In this document: one piece after another, positions 44,345 through 52,213 of the stretch | How the letters are laid out: every line of letters begins with the position of its first letter | How positions within the stretch are numbered: the first letter of the stretch is position 1 | Assembly (NCBI GenBank): GCA_049115935.1 | Contig: JAGDZK010000023.1 | Coordinates: 1-64,000, forward strand | Direction: 5' to 3' | Origin: Bermanella sp049115935 | Lineage (GTDB): Bacteria; Pseudomonadota; Gammaproteobacteria; Pseudomonadales; Oceanobacteraceae | Length of the DNA stretch: 64,000 nucleotides | Notes under the pieces: model-generated | What the model saw: the letters and a program-made list of their open reading frames with translations, nothing else | Database searches by the model: none | What the model was told of the DNA's origin: nothing | Translations under genes and position numbers: made by a program

Positions 44345-46420
44345 ATGCAGGCTAAAGAAGCGATTCGATTGCTGATTTGTTCAGAATCTCAGCACGAAGC
44401 CGAGACCGTCACCAGTCTGTTACGTAACGCTGGGCACGCAACCCGAGCGCACATTGCTCAAGACATGGACACCCTAAAAGCCAAACTGAACGAGCAAGTA
44501 TGGGATGTATGCTTGTGCTACATGGAAATGAGCAAGCTCAGCGGCAAAGACGTATTAACCGAGATTCAGCGTCAAGGCAAAGATATCCCCACCATCTATT
44601 TCCACGATGATATCGACAGCGTCATGGCTGAAAAAGCATTAAAAAGTGGTGCAGTTGATTTAGTGCCATCTGGTGAATACAACCACATATTACAAGTGGT
44701 GCTTAGGGAAATTAAAAACCTTAAGTTACGCCGTGAACTGCGTGAAGCCGAAGCCTTATTACGTGAAGCTGAAAAACGCTGTCAGGTCTTACTAGAAAGT
44801 GCGCAAGATGCCATCGCTTACATTCAAGACGGCATGCACCTATTCGCAAATGACAGTTACGCGTCTATTTTTGGTTATGACGATTCAGACGACCTTCTTA
44901 CGATTCCCCTGATGGACATGGTTTACAGTAAAGACCAAGGCCGTTTTAAAATATTCCTAAAAGACTTCAATGCAGGCAAAACCCGCAGCGCAGAATTCCA
45001 ATGTAAAATGCTCGACATCGCAGGCAAAGAAGTAGACAGCCGCATGATGTTTGCCCGCGCCACCTATGATGATGAGCCATGTATTCAAGTGATGATACGG
45101 GCCAACAATGGCAACGCTGACCTTGAAGGTAAACTCAAGCTGATTAGCTCACAAGACTTATTAACTGGTCTATACAACAAGCAATACTTCAACGAACAAC
45201 TGGGAGATGCCGTAGACCAAGCAGTTATTAGCGGATCAAACGGGGCTATTGCCTATGTGAACATCGATCACTTTGGTAAATGCAAAGTGGACGTTGGCAT
45301 TGAAGGGGCCGACATGGTGATCTGTGATGTGGGCCACTTAATTCGCAGCAAATGCCGCGAAGAAGATTTGGTTGCCCGTGTTGGCGAGGATGTATTTGCC
45401 ATCTTGCTGCACGACAGTAAAGCTGAGCAAGCGCAAGGTTTTGCTGAACACATCAGAAAAGCCATTTCTGAACATCTAGTGGCGGTGGACCAACGCACCA
45501 TTCAAGTGACCTGTAGTATTGGTGTGGCTCTGATCAATGAAAGTTCGCGCTCACCAAAGGACGTGCTGCAACATGCTCATGAAGCTAGCTACTACGTGCG
45601 CAAGCTAGAAAACCACGAGAAAGGCAATGGCGTATATTTATACAACCCAGCCCAACTTGCCAACACCGACAGCGAACGCCTAGAAGCTAAAATTCAAGAC
45701 GCCATTAAAAATAACACCCTTAAACTGTTATTCCAGCCTGTCATCAATTTACGTGATGAAGGTGGCGAACATTATGAAACCCTGCTGCGTCTAATTGACA
45801 GTGATGAAACCGATATTTCACCACAAAATTTCTTGGCGGACATCAGCCCTGAATTAAAACGTAAACTAGATCGTTGGGTGATTCTTAACACAGGTAAGCG
45901 CCTTGCTCAGCAGCGCGTTCAAGGTCATGACACGCGCTTATTCATTAACTTAACCAATGAGTCTCTTACCGACGAGTCATTATTACCTTGGCTACAAAAA
46001 CTGTTACAAGCATCTAAGCTGCCAAGTCATGCCATGATCTTTCAGTTCACAGAAGCTGATGCCATTAACCATTTAAAACAAGCCCAAGTCATGACGAAGT
46101 CATTGAACAAGCTTGGCTGTAAAGTGGCTATTAGCCGTTTTGGTTCCGCCATTGATCCGTATAAATTGTTTGAACATATCCACAGTGACTTTGTAAAAGT
46201 GGACGGCTCGTTTACTCAAGAACTCAATACAGAGCAAGGCATGGCTAGCTTAAAAGAGCTATTAACGGGTATAAGTGAACACGAAAAAGCATCCATCGTA
46301 CCGTTTGTTGAAAACGCAAACATCGTGGCGCAACTGTGGACCAGTGGTGTCAACTTTATCCAAGGTTTCTATTTAAGTGGCCCAAGTACACAAATGAATT
46401 ACGAATTTAACGACGATTAA
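44345..46420 (+). CDS. fimX: FimX-like c-di-GMP effector (REC-PAS-GGDEF-EAL)
   Basis: Controls type IV pilus assembly and twitching in Pseudomonas. From 44345 the product is 691 residues, which is the length I recall for P. aeruginosa FimX. A longer frame to 44207 has no matching N-terminus and spans a TATAAT. Domain order: REC-like (IRLLICSESQHEAETVTSLLRNAGHATRA), PAS (about 155-270), GGDEF and EAL. The GGDEF site reads VGEDV and the EAL site ETLLRL, so both look enzymatically dead. EAL would then act as a c-di-GMP receptor. It follows the PilZ gene on the same strand. Confidence 0.92.
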   Translation: MQAKEAIRLLICSESQHEAETVTSLLRNAGHATRAHIAQDMDTLKAKLNEQVWDVCLCYMEMSKLSGKDVLTEIQRQGKDIPTIYFHDDIDSVMAEKALKSGAVDLVPSGEYNHILQVVLREIKNLKLRRELREAEALLREAEKRCQVLLESAQDAIAYIQDGMHLFANDSYASIFGYDDSDDLLTIPLMDMVYSKDQGRFKIFLKDFNAGKTRSAEFQCKMLDIAGKEVDSRMMFARATYDDEPCIQVMIRANNGNADLEGKLKLISSQDLLTGLYNKQYFNEQLGDAVDQAVISGSNGAIAYVNIDHFGKCKVDVGIEGADMVICDVGHLIRSKCREEDLVARVGEDVFAILLHDSKAEQAQGFAEHIRKAISEHLVAVDQRTIQVTCSIGVALINESSRSPKDVLQHAHEASYYVRKLENHEKGNGVYLYNPAQLANTDSERLEAKIQDAIKNNTLKLLFQPVINLRDEGGEHYETLLRLIDSDETDISPQNFLADISPELKRKLDRWVILNTGKRLAQQRVQGHDTRLFINLTNESLTDESLLPWLQKLLQASKLPSHAMIFQFTEADAINHLKQAQVMTKSLNKLGCKVAISRFGSAIDPYKLFEHIHSDFVKVDGSFTQELNTEQGMASLKELLTGISEHEKASIVPFVENANIVAQLWTSGVNFIQGFYLSGPSTQMNYEFNDD

Positions 46421-46447
46421 TTTCTTTGCTGCTTAGATTTAAGCCAT

Positions 46448-46482
46448 AAAAAAACCGCGTGCATCACTACACGCGGTTTTTT
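46448..46482. terminator. Terminator after fimX
   Basis: AAAAAACCGCGTG and CACGCGGTTTTTT form the stem, with a T-run. It is 36/38 identical to the one at 48007-48041, which lies at the other end of the two-gene insert. Confidence 0.93.
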
Positions 46483-46734
46483 ATTGCTACCCGTTAGGGA
46501 TTCCCTTGCATCTACTGTATTCATTCGAAAACTTATTGTCAGAGTGGGTATTAATTAGATGCGGGTTTAATGTCTGAAAATTCAGAAAATGATTCTAAAA
46601 TCAAATAGACTAGCACCCTGTATATATATTTTATACATAGTAATACATGAGCCATCTCAGGTGATCAAGGATGAATACTAAATGAAAGTTAAAACCAACA
46701 AACGGCTAAAACGCTACACTTGTGAGCGATTACT
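46483..46734. other. Gap upstream of the membrane protein gene
   Basis: Together with the preceding terminator this makes about 314 bases without a gene. It is AT-rich. I see no gene, promoter consensus or repeat that I would defend. Confidence 0.4.
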
Positions 46735-47169
46735 ATGAAGCCTTTAATTAATATTATGTTTGCTTGGTTAAGCCTGTATTGGTACTCAATTAGCTTCCCT
46801 GTATTATTTGAAGACTTCTTTCTTAATATTAATCATCACTCTTTGATTGGCCCATGCCGTGATGCCTTTAGCGTTAATGCTTGCCGCCCTTTAGCAAGAA
46901 CCTTACTTTGGTTGATGGAATTGCCAGTGAGTGCTGTAAGCTTTGCTGTGTTTGCTTTAGCGCTGGTTACGTTTGAAAAATACGCTCAAGAAGTACAGCT
47001 CAATTTCTTGTGGTTGTTTATTGGGGTTGTCTCAGGCTACTTGATTTTAATTAGTGTCACCCAAGGTACCCATGTGCATATTTCTTATCATCTTGTCTCT
47101 ATTTTAACGTGTACTGGTTTACTGATATTAAGCTTAAAGGGCTGGCGATATGTGCTCAATGTTGAGTAA
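46735..47169 (+). CDS. Small membrane protein of unknown function
   Basis: 144-residue membrane protein with about four hydrophobic segments (INIMFAWLSLYWYSISFPVLF, LLWLMELPVSAVSFAVFAL, FLWLFIGVVSGYLILISV, LVSILTCTGLLILSL). Two Cys lie in a loop (PCRDAFSVNACRPL), and one more lies near the end. I do not recognise the family. The start has only a poor ribosome site (GAGCG). It is the first gene of a two-gene block between identical terminators. Confidence 0.7.
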   Translation: MKPLINIMFAWLSLYWYSISFPVLFEDFFLNINHHSLIGPCRDAFSVNACRPLARTLLWLMELPVSAVSFAVFALALVTFEKYAQEVQLNFLWLFIGVVSGYLILISVTQGTHVHISYHLVSILTCTGLLILSLKGWRYVLNVE

Positions 47170-47257
47170 TTAGCTTTTTTTGTTAGGACTTTGATGCAGC
47201 CCAATAAATAAGTCGTAGTTTTAATGCGTGTCTGGTTTACTTTTTATGATAAAAATA

Positions 47258-47977
47258 ATGAATGATTTTAAGATGATATTTGTAAAACCGCTGGTATTGA
47301 TGATTGTTTTATCCATATCTCATTTTGCGGTATCGGATGATTCAATAACGGCCGATTTAGAATTAATAAAAAAGAATATGGCACTAATATCTAATAAGCC
47401 ATTTCTTAGTGGCGAGGAAAGACAGCGTTTAAATCATATGAATACCTTAATGCTTAATGTAACAAAACGACTGGAAGGTAAGGAAGAGGATCACTACCTC
47501 GTTATGAACAAAGAAGCTCAGCAATTATCGAATGATATTGATATGTTGCGAGTCACGTGGGCAGCACCTGATACACTTATGGTAGATGCTACGGATCAAG
47601 CGTTTATTGATCCAGAAGCGAAAGCATTTTTATATGATGAGGTGCCTTGTAATCTTAAGTATTCGTTGGCCCAATGGAGAGCGGAGACGTTAAGCTCTAG
47701 AAGATTGAATACAGTTAAATGTTATATGGAAAAAGCAAGAGGCAGTATTTATAAAGAATATTTAGCCTATCTTGAAAAGCAACCTAATCTTAAAGGCAGT
47801 GTAACGTTTCGTTTTTATATTAAACCGAATGGACACCTTATGGTGTTTAAAAAAGATTCTGACTTACCCAGCGAGCTGGTTACTAAACTGGTAAAAAAGT
47901 TGATGCTTATTCAGTACCCACCTATGTCTGAGACTGATTTTGAGGTGCACTACACCTTTTCATTTTATCCGAACTGA
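47258..47977 (+). CDS. Exported protein with TonB-C/AgmX-like end
   Basis: Probable exported protein of about 239 residues. The start is uncertain: GTG 47228, ATG 47246, ATG 47258 and ATG 47273 are in frame. The signal-like segment is FVKPLVLMIVLSISHFAVS. A helical, charged middle precedes a C-terminal GSVTFRFYIKPNGHLMVFKK and VHYTFSFYPN, which fits the TonB C-terminal or AgmX/PglI fold. It has no proline-rich spacer of TonB. No role can be assigned. It is the second gene of the block. Confidence 0.65.
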   Translation: MNDFKMIFVKPLVLMIVLSISHFAVSDDSITADLELIKKNMALISNKPFLSGEERQRLNHMNTLMLNVTKRLEGKEEDHYLVMNKEAQQLSNDIDMLRVTWAAPDTLMVDATDQAFIDPEAKAFLYDEVPCNLKYSLAQWRAETLSSRRLNTVKCYMEKARGSIYKEYLAYLEKQPNLKGSVTFRFYIKPNGHLMVFKKDSDLPSELVTKLVKKLMLIQYPPMSETDFEVHYTFSFYPN

Positions 47978-48006
47978 TTATGTTTTATAGCCTGCTTTTC
48001 TCATTT

Positions 48007-48041
48007 AAAAAAACCGCGAGTATCACTACACGCGGTTTTTT
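48007..48041. terminator. Terminator beside serB, near-copy of the one after fimX
   Basis: AAAAAAACCGCG ... CGCGGTTTTTT. It differs at two positions from the 46448-46482 copy, inside the loop. It works for serB (minus strand) and for the gene ending at 47977. Confidence 0.93.
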
Positions 48042-48064
48042 ATTATCTGGCCAAGATAAAGAGC

Positions 48065-49279
48065 TTAAATATCGTCGCGATCGCGAATGCCCAATAAGTA
48101 CAACACACCATCTAAGCCCAGGGTTGAAATGGCCTGCTCTGCATTTTGGCGAACCAAGGGTTTTGCACGAAATGCGATACCTAATCCTGCTTTGCTTAAC
48201 ATGGGTAAATCGTTGGCACCGTCGCCAACTGCGATGGTTTGCTCAAGTGAAATACCTTCGTTTTTGGCAATCTCTTCTAGCAAAAACGCTTTGCGTTCAC
48301 CGTTTACAATCGTGCCGGTTACGTTACCTGTCACTTTGCCATCAACGATTTCTAATTCGTTGGCATGTACGTAATCGATGCCTAACTTGTTCTGTAAAAA
48401 GCGACCAAAGTATTGAAAGCCACCCGATAAGATGGCGGTTTTATAACCTAACTTTTTCAGGGTACTGACTAAACGCTCAGCACCTTCGGTGATTGGTAAG
48501 CGGGCCGCTACTTGTTCTAATACCGATTCATCTAAACCTTTTAATAAAGCCACACGGCGCTGAAAGCTTTCATTAAAGTCGATTTCACCACGCATGGCGC
48601 TTTCAGTAATGGCGATGACTTCATCACCTACGCCGGCTTCGATGGCGAGTTCATCAATCACTTCGGCTTCGATTAGGGTGCTATCCATATCAAATGCCAC
48701 CAAGCGACGATTACGACGGAACGGACTATCCGCTTGCATGGCGATATCCACACCAAGATCGCTGGAGATTTGTAAAAATTCGGCGCGCATAGCCGCTTGA
48801 TCAACAAGGCCACGCACAGAAAACTCAACACTGGCTTTGTTTGGCCCTTGGCGTTCGTCGTCTTCTAAGGGAATACGGCCGGACAAACGGGAAATATTGT
48901 CGATGTTTAACTCATGGTTGGCCACAATTTCAGTCACTCGAGCAATGTGCTCAGCGGTTAATTTGCGGGCAAGTAAGGTGATGATGTGACGAGGTTTTCC
49001 TTGTGCCGCTACCCAGCTATCGTATTTTTCGGTGGAAACGGGAGTAAAGCGCACTGACATGCCTAACTCGTGACTACGAAAGAGCACGTCTTTGAGCACA
49101 GCAGCTGATTCTGCTGTGCCTGGCATTTCTGCCAGAATCCCCAAGGAAAGATTGTCGTGGATTTCTGCTTGGCCAATATCCAATATGTTCACACCATACT
49201 GAGCCAAAATACCGGTAATATTGGCGGTCACACCGGGTTTATCTTCACCGCTGACCTTAATCAGAACAACTTCTTTCAC
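48065..49279 (-). CDS. serB: Phosphoserine phosphatase
   Basis: Last step of L-serine synthesis. The 404-residue product starts with GTG, preceded by AGGTG. An N-terminal ACT pair (VVLIKVSGEDKPGVTANI at the start, a second half near 75-165) is followed by the HAD domain with VAFDMDSTLIEAEVIDELA (motif I, DMDST), a middle Ser/Thr motif (AILSGGFQYF) and DGANDLPMLSKAGLGIAF (motifs III/IV). The length and ACT arrangement match the Pseudomonas type. It lies on the minus strand, opposite to the preceding block. Confidence 0.97.
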   Translation of the reverse strand: MKEVVLIKVSGEDKPGVTANITGILAQYGVNILDIGQAEIHDNLSLGILAEMPGTAESAAVLKDVLFRSHELGMSVRFTPVSTEKYDSWVAAQGKPRHIITLLARKLTAEHIARVTEIVANHELNIDNISRLSGRIPLEDDERQGPNKASVEFSVRGLVDQAAMRAEFLQISSDLGVDIAMQADSPFRRNRRLVAFDMDSTLIEAEVIDELAIEAGVGDEVIAITESAMRGEIDFNESFQRRVALLKGLDESVLEQVAARLPITEGAERLVSTLKKLGYKTAILSGGFQYFGRFLQNKLGIDYVHANELEIVDGKVTGNVTGTIVNGERKAFLLEEIAKNEGISLEQTIAVGDGANDLPMLSKAGLGIAFRAKPLVRQNAEQAISTLGLDGVLYLLGIRDRDDI

Positions 49280-49304
49280 TTAGGGCACCTGTGTATAAGG
49301 GGAA

Positions 49305-49475
49305 TTACAGCTGGTTAGCGTGTGCTTTTAACTCGGCGACCGCAGCGCGTAGCTCTTCGATCAAATCTTCTGTTTCGTGGTTAGAAAGTGCGCGAGCACG
49401 GTCTTTACTCATGAAGAACAGGCCCTTTTCTAGCTGGGCTGTTTTTTCTTCTAGAAGCTTTTTAGTATCGCTCAT
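49305..49475 (-). CDS. Small 56-residue protein upstream of serB
   Basis: A short minus-strand gene, 25 bases before serB. Its translation starts MSDTKKLLEEKTAQLEKG and ends in LRAAVAELKAHANQL. AAAAGGTG precedes the ATG. It is Lys/Glu-rich and helical, without a membrane segment. The plus-strand frame here is its antisense shadow. A similar small protein may exist between serB and PA4961 in Pseudomonas, but I cannot confirm this. Codon use looks coding: third positions vary normally and there is a stop at a natural end. It is probably translated with serB. Confidence 0.75.
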   Translation of the reverse strand: MSDTKKLLEEKTAQLEKGLFFMSKDRARALSNHETEDLIEELRAAVAELKAHANQL

Positions 49476-49674
49476 GGTGTACACCTTTTATGCATCGAAT
49501 GTTAAATCGGGGCTTACTGCCTGCTCAAAAAGGCCGTTATGATAAACCATTTAGCCTTTAGGCGTGAAACAAAAACAATTTTTGTTTTTTATCACTATAG
49601 TTAATCCCCTAGGTAGGCGCACACTTGAATTACCGATACTATTAGCATTTGTTTTCATTAGATTTACCATTGCC

Positions 49675-51042
49675 ATGACATTATTAGAAAAAAATTGGCC
49701 TTTAAGTATCCGCGCCTTATTTATCGCCTTACTCGTTTCCATTTTAGCCAGCGCCATCTTAGGGCTACCCATTACCCGATCTGCCGTTGAGCACTTAGAG
49801 CAGCAACAAGCTGACATGCGCCATACCCTTACGCGACAGGTGAGCCTGCAAGCCGCTGAAGCGATTTTTAGCCAAGATTTACTTAGCCTTAATGTCATTT
49901 TATCCACGCTTACCGAATACCCCAATATCCGCTTTGCTGCGGTCTATGACTTAAACAACCAAACCGTGGCCGAACAAGGCAATGCTGATGACAGCACCGG
50001 TATTCCCATGAGCATTCAGTATCAAAACGAAGTGATCGGCCTACTTGAAGTGCGCTTGAACGATGAGCCTCTCAAGCAGCGCATCTGGCAGTTATATGGT
50101 TTATGGCTGGTATTGAGCCTACTTTTTTCTACCATTTGTGCCGTGGTGGCTTGGTTCATTGGTCACCGTTTAGGGTTAAAGCTTGAACAAAGCCGTTATG
50201 AACTTGAACACCTTGGGGCCATTAAACAAGTCACTCAACATCAAAACGGTGAATTTAAAGACTTCTCTGAGGCCTTGGCCAAACATCATCAATTAACCAA
50301 TCAGCAAAAAAGCTTACACCAGTCCTTAAGCCATTTTATGCAGCCACAGTTATTTCCCATTTGGCAAAGCCGTAATTTAGTCATTGAAGACGAATATCAA
50401 ACAGGGGCCGTTTTGTTTTTCAAACTGGCTAACCTTGAACAAGCCCAGCAAGACATGAACAAATTAGAGCTGGCTCAACTGCTTGATCAACACTACGCCC
50501 TAATCAAACAAGCGGCTAAGCTTTATAACGGCACCGTGGTGAGCTTTGAAGGTGACGGTGTGATGGTGTTATTCAACCAAGAAGAAAGTGATCATAAGCA
50601 CTGTTTTCATGGTGTGTGCACGGGCTTATTAGCCCTTGGCCTAATTGATATATCAAACCAAACTCGCATTAAAAATCAGCAAAGCTTAGTGCAATATAAG
50701 CTAGCACTGCATTGTGGTGACATACTCACTCGGCGCTTCCCAAGTACAGCCCAAGCAGATGCTTTCCCTTGGCTGCCCATGAACAACCAAACAGAAGCCT
50801 GCAATGGCGCCGCTTTATTGTGTGAACAAAGTGAGTCAGGTGGCCTATTAATGAGCAAAACTTGTTTTGAGCAAGGTCAGCTAGCGAGCCAATTGACCCT
50901 GAACAAGCACCACAACTTGGTGCAGGTGAATCTTACAGAGCCCGTTGTCTGTTATTGGGTTGAGTCCTTGAACCCTAATTACCAAGCTTTGATTGAGCGT
51001 CAAATCGAACACATTAGTGCTCACTTTCCAAATACTCAATAA
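49675..51042 (+). CDS. Membrane protein with class III cyclase-like domain (PA4961/AhpA-like)
   Basis: From the ATG at 49675 the product is 455 residues (MTLLEKNWPLSIRALFIALLV). A GTG at 49564 is upstream in frame. It has one N-terminal membrane segment, an extracytoplasmic sensor-like part (about 35-140), a second membrane segment (LYGLWLVLSLLFSTICAVVAWFI) and a cytoplasmic cyclase-homology domain with VVSFEGDGVMVLFNQEE. The metal and purine residues of true adenylate cyclases cannot be confirmed by eye. Its place after serB matches PA4961 (AhpA-like) in Pseudomonas. Confidence 0.78.
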   Translation: MTLLEKNWPLSIRALFIALLVSILASAILGLPITRSAVEHLEQQQADMRHTLTRQVSLQAAEAIFSQDLLSLNVILSTLTEYPNIRFAAVYDLNNQTVAEQGNADDSTGIPMSIQYQNEVIGLLEVRLNDEPLKQRIWQLYGLWLVLSLLFSTICAVVAWFIGHRLGLKLEQSRYELEHLGAIKQVTQHQNGEFKDFSEALAKHHQLTNQQKSLHQSLSHFMQPQLFPIWQSRNLVIEDEYQTGAVLFFKLANLEQAQQDMNKLELAQLLDQHYALIKQAAKLYNGTVVSFEGDGVMVLFNQEESDHKHCFHGVCTGLLALGLIDISNQTRIKNQQSLVQYKLALHCGDILTRRFPSTAQADAFPWLPMNNQTEACNGAALLCEQSESGGLLMSKTCFEQGQLASQLTLNKHHNLVQVNLTEPVVCYWVESLNPNYQALIERQIEHISAHFPNTQ

Positions 51043-51068
51043 GCATTTATTTTTAAAGACATTCCTTT

Positions 51069-51120
51069 AGGTTCCTCTATGACCTATGCTAAGATGATAA
51101 GCATTCTCAAATAGGAACCT
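51069..51120 (+). promoter_or_regulatory. Fur-like site within an inverted repeat upstream of fbpA
   Basis: AGGTTCCT (51069-51076) and AGGAACCT (51113-51120) form an inverted repeat. Between them lie TATGCT (a possible -10 at 51085-51090) and ATGATAAGCATTCTCAAAT (51094-51112), which resembles the left half of a Fur box better than the right. Fur repression of fbpABC is expected from the family. Confidence 0.6.
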
Positions 51121-51125
51121 AGTCG

Positions 51126-52124
51126 ATGCGCAATCTTATTCTCATAGCATGTTTGGCCCTTACCGCTCAATTTTCATTAGCTGATAGCGTTAATATTTAT
51201 TCTTTCCGTCAGCCGTTTTTAATTGAGCCCATCTTAGAGCAGTTCACAAAAGAAACGGGTATCGAAACCAAAGTAGTATTTGCTAAAGACGGCCTGATTC
51301 AGCGTCTGAAACGCGAAGGCAAGCTTAGCCCTGCCGATGTGGTTTTAACTTCAAACTTTTCTAAATTGCTTGAAGTAAAAGAAGAAGGCTTAAGCCAGAA
51401 GTTTAACAGTGAGCTGATTAATCAACGCATTCCTGCACAATTTCGTGATAGCCAGCAGCATTGGGTCGCCTTAACTCAACGTGTGCGTAATATTTACTCC
51501 TCTAAAGCTCGCCTAGGCAAAGTGGATATCAACTATGAAGATCTTGCCAACAAAGAATACAAAGGCCGTATTTGTACACGCTCTGGTAAACACCCATATA
51601 ACCTAGGCTTAATTGCATCATTGATCGTACACAACGGTGAAGCCGCAACTGAGCAATGGTTAAAAGATGTGAAAGCGAATCTAGCTCGTAAACCACAGGG
51701 CAGCGACAGAGCACAAGTTCAAGCCATTAAAGAAGGTTTATGTGATGTGTCATTAGGCAACAGCTACTACTTCGGTAAAATGCTGCAAGATGAAGAGCAG
51801 GTACATTGGGCGAATGCCGTTGAGCTTAATTTCCCTAACCAAGCAAATCGTGGCTCTCACATTAATGTAAGCGGTGCCGTCATTACTAAATACGCACCTC
51901 ATAAAGCACAAGCACAAGCACTGCTAGAGTTCCTAAGCTCTGATAAAGCGCAAGCTATGTATGCTGAACTGAATATGGAATACCCAGTGAAACCGGGTGT
52001 AGCGCCTTCTAAGCTCGTGCAAAGTTGGGGCGAGTTTAAAGCTGACCCACTAGCTCTTGAGAAAGTCGCCGCTAAACGTAAAGACGCCCTGCGTCTAGTC
52101 GATAAGGTTCAATTCGACCTTTAA
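51126..52124 (+). CDS. fbpA: Ferric iron ABC transporter substrate-binding protein
   Basis: Periplasmic iron-binding protein of 332 residues with a signal peptide (MRNLILIACLALTAQFSLA). The mature start SVNIYSFRQPFLIEPILEQF is typical of the FbpA/FutA/HitA family, as are FTKETGIETKVVFAKDGLIQRLKREG and DVSLGNSYYFGKM, where the paired Tyr residues bind iron. It is followed by fbpB and fbpC. The gap to fbpB holds a hairpin. Confidence 0.95.
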   Translation: MRNLILIACLALTAQFSLADSVNIYSFRQPFLIEPILEQFTKETGIETKVVFAKDGLIQRLKREGKLSPADVVLTSNFSKLLEVKEEGLSQKFNSELINQRIPAQFRDSQQHWVALTQRVRNIYSSKARLGKVDINYEDLANKEYKGRICTRSGKHPYNLGLIASLIVHNGEAATEQWLKDVKANLARKPQGSDRAQVQAIKEGLCDVSLGNSYYFGKMLQDEEQVHWANAVELNFPNQANRGSHINVSGAVITKYAPHKAQAQALLEFLSSDKAQAMYAELNMEYPVKPGVAPSKLVQSWGEFKADPLALEKVAAKRKDALRLVDKVQFDL

Positions 52125-52145
52125 CCTTCTATTGTGCTTGTTAAT

Positions 52146-52178
52146 AAACATCTGCATGGATAAAACGTGCAGATGTTT
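52146..52178 (+). terminator. Hairpin between fbpA and fbpB
   Basis: Eleven-base perfect stem AAACATCTGCA / TGCAGATGTTT with an 11-base loop, followed by TCC. It lacks a long T-run, so it could be a partial terminator or an mRNA stabiliser that keeps fbpA expression above fbpB, which is common in binding-protein operons. Confidence 0.7.
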
Positions 52179-52200
52179 TCCACTTCTTAGCTGCATCCCT

Positions 52201-52206
52201 TATAAT
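52201..52206 (+). promoter_or_regulatory. TATAAT directly before fbpB
   Basis: A perfect -10 hexamer ends seven bases before the fbpB ATG, and no Shine-Dalgarno is visible. If used, the transcript would start at or near the ATG (leaderless). The -35 is at best TTTCCA with 18 bases of spacing. Confidence 0.35.
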
Positions 52207-52213
52207 CGCCGCC

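Noticed and set aside
47980..48468. 162-residue plus-strand frame over the serB end
   Set aside because: It is antisense to serB, crosses a terminator and gives a Trp/Arg/Leu-rich product without family features. serB is unambiguous.
49291..49542. 83-residue plus-strand frame beside serB
   Set aside because: Its Ser/Ala/Arg-rich sequence looks like a shadow. The minus strand here holds a small gene with a ribosome site (49305-49475).
49551..49925. 124-residue minus-strand frame
   Set aside because: It is antisense to the N-terminus of the AhpA-like protein, which has clear membrane and cyclase features.
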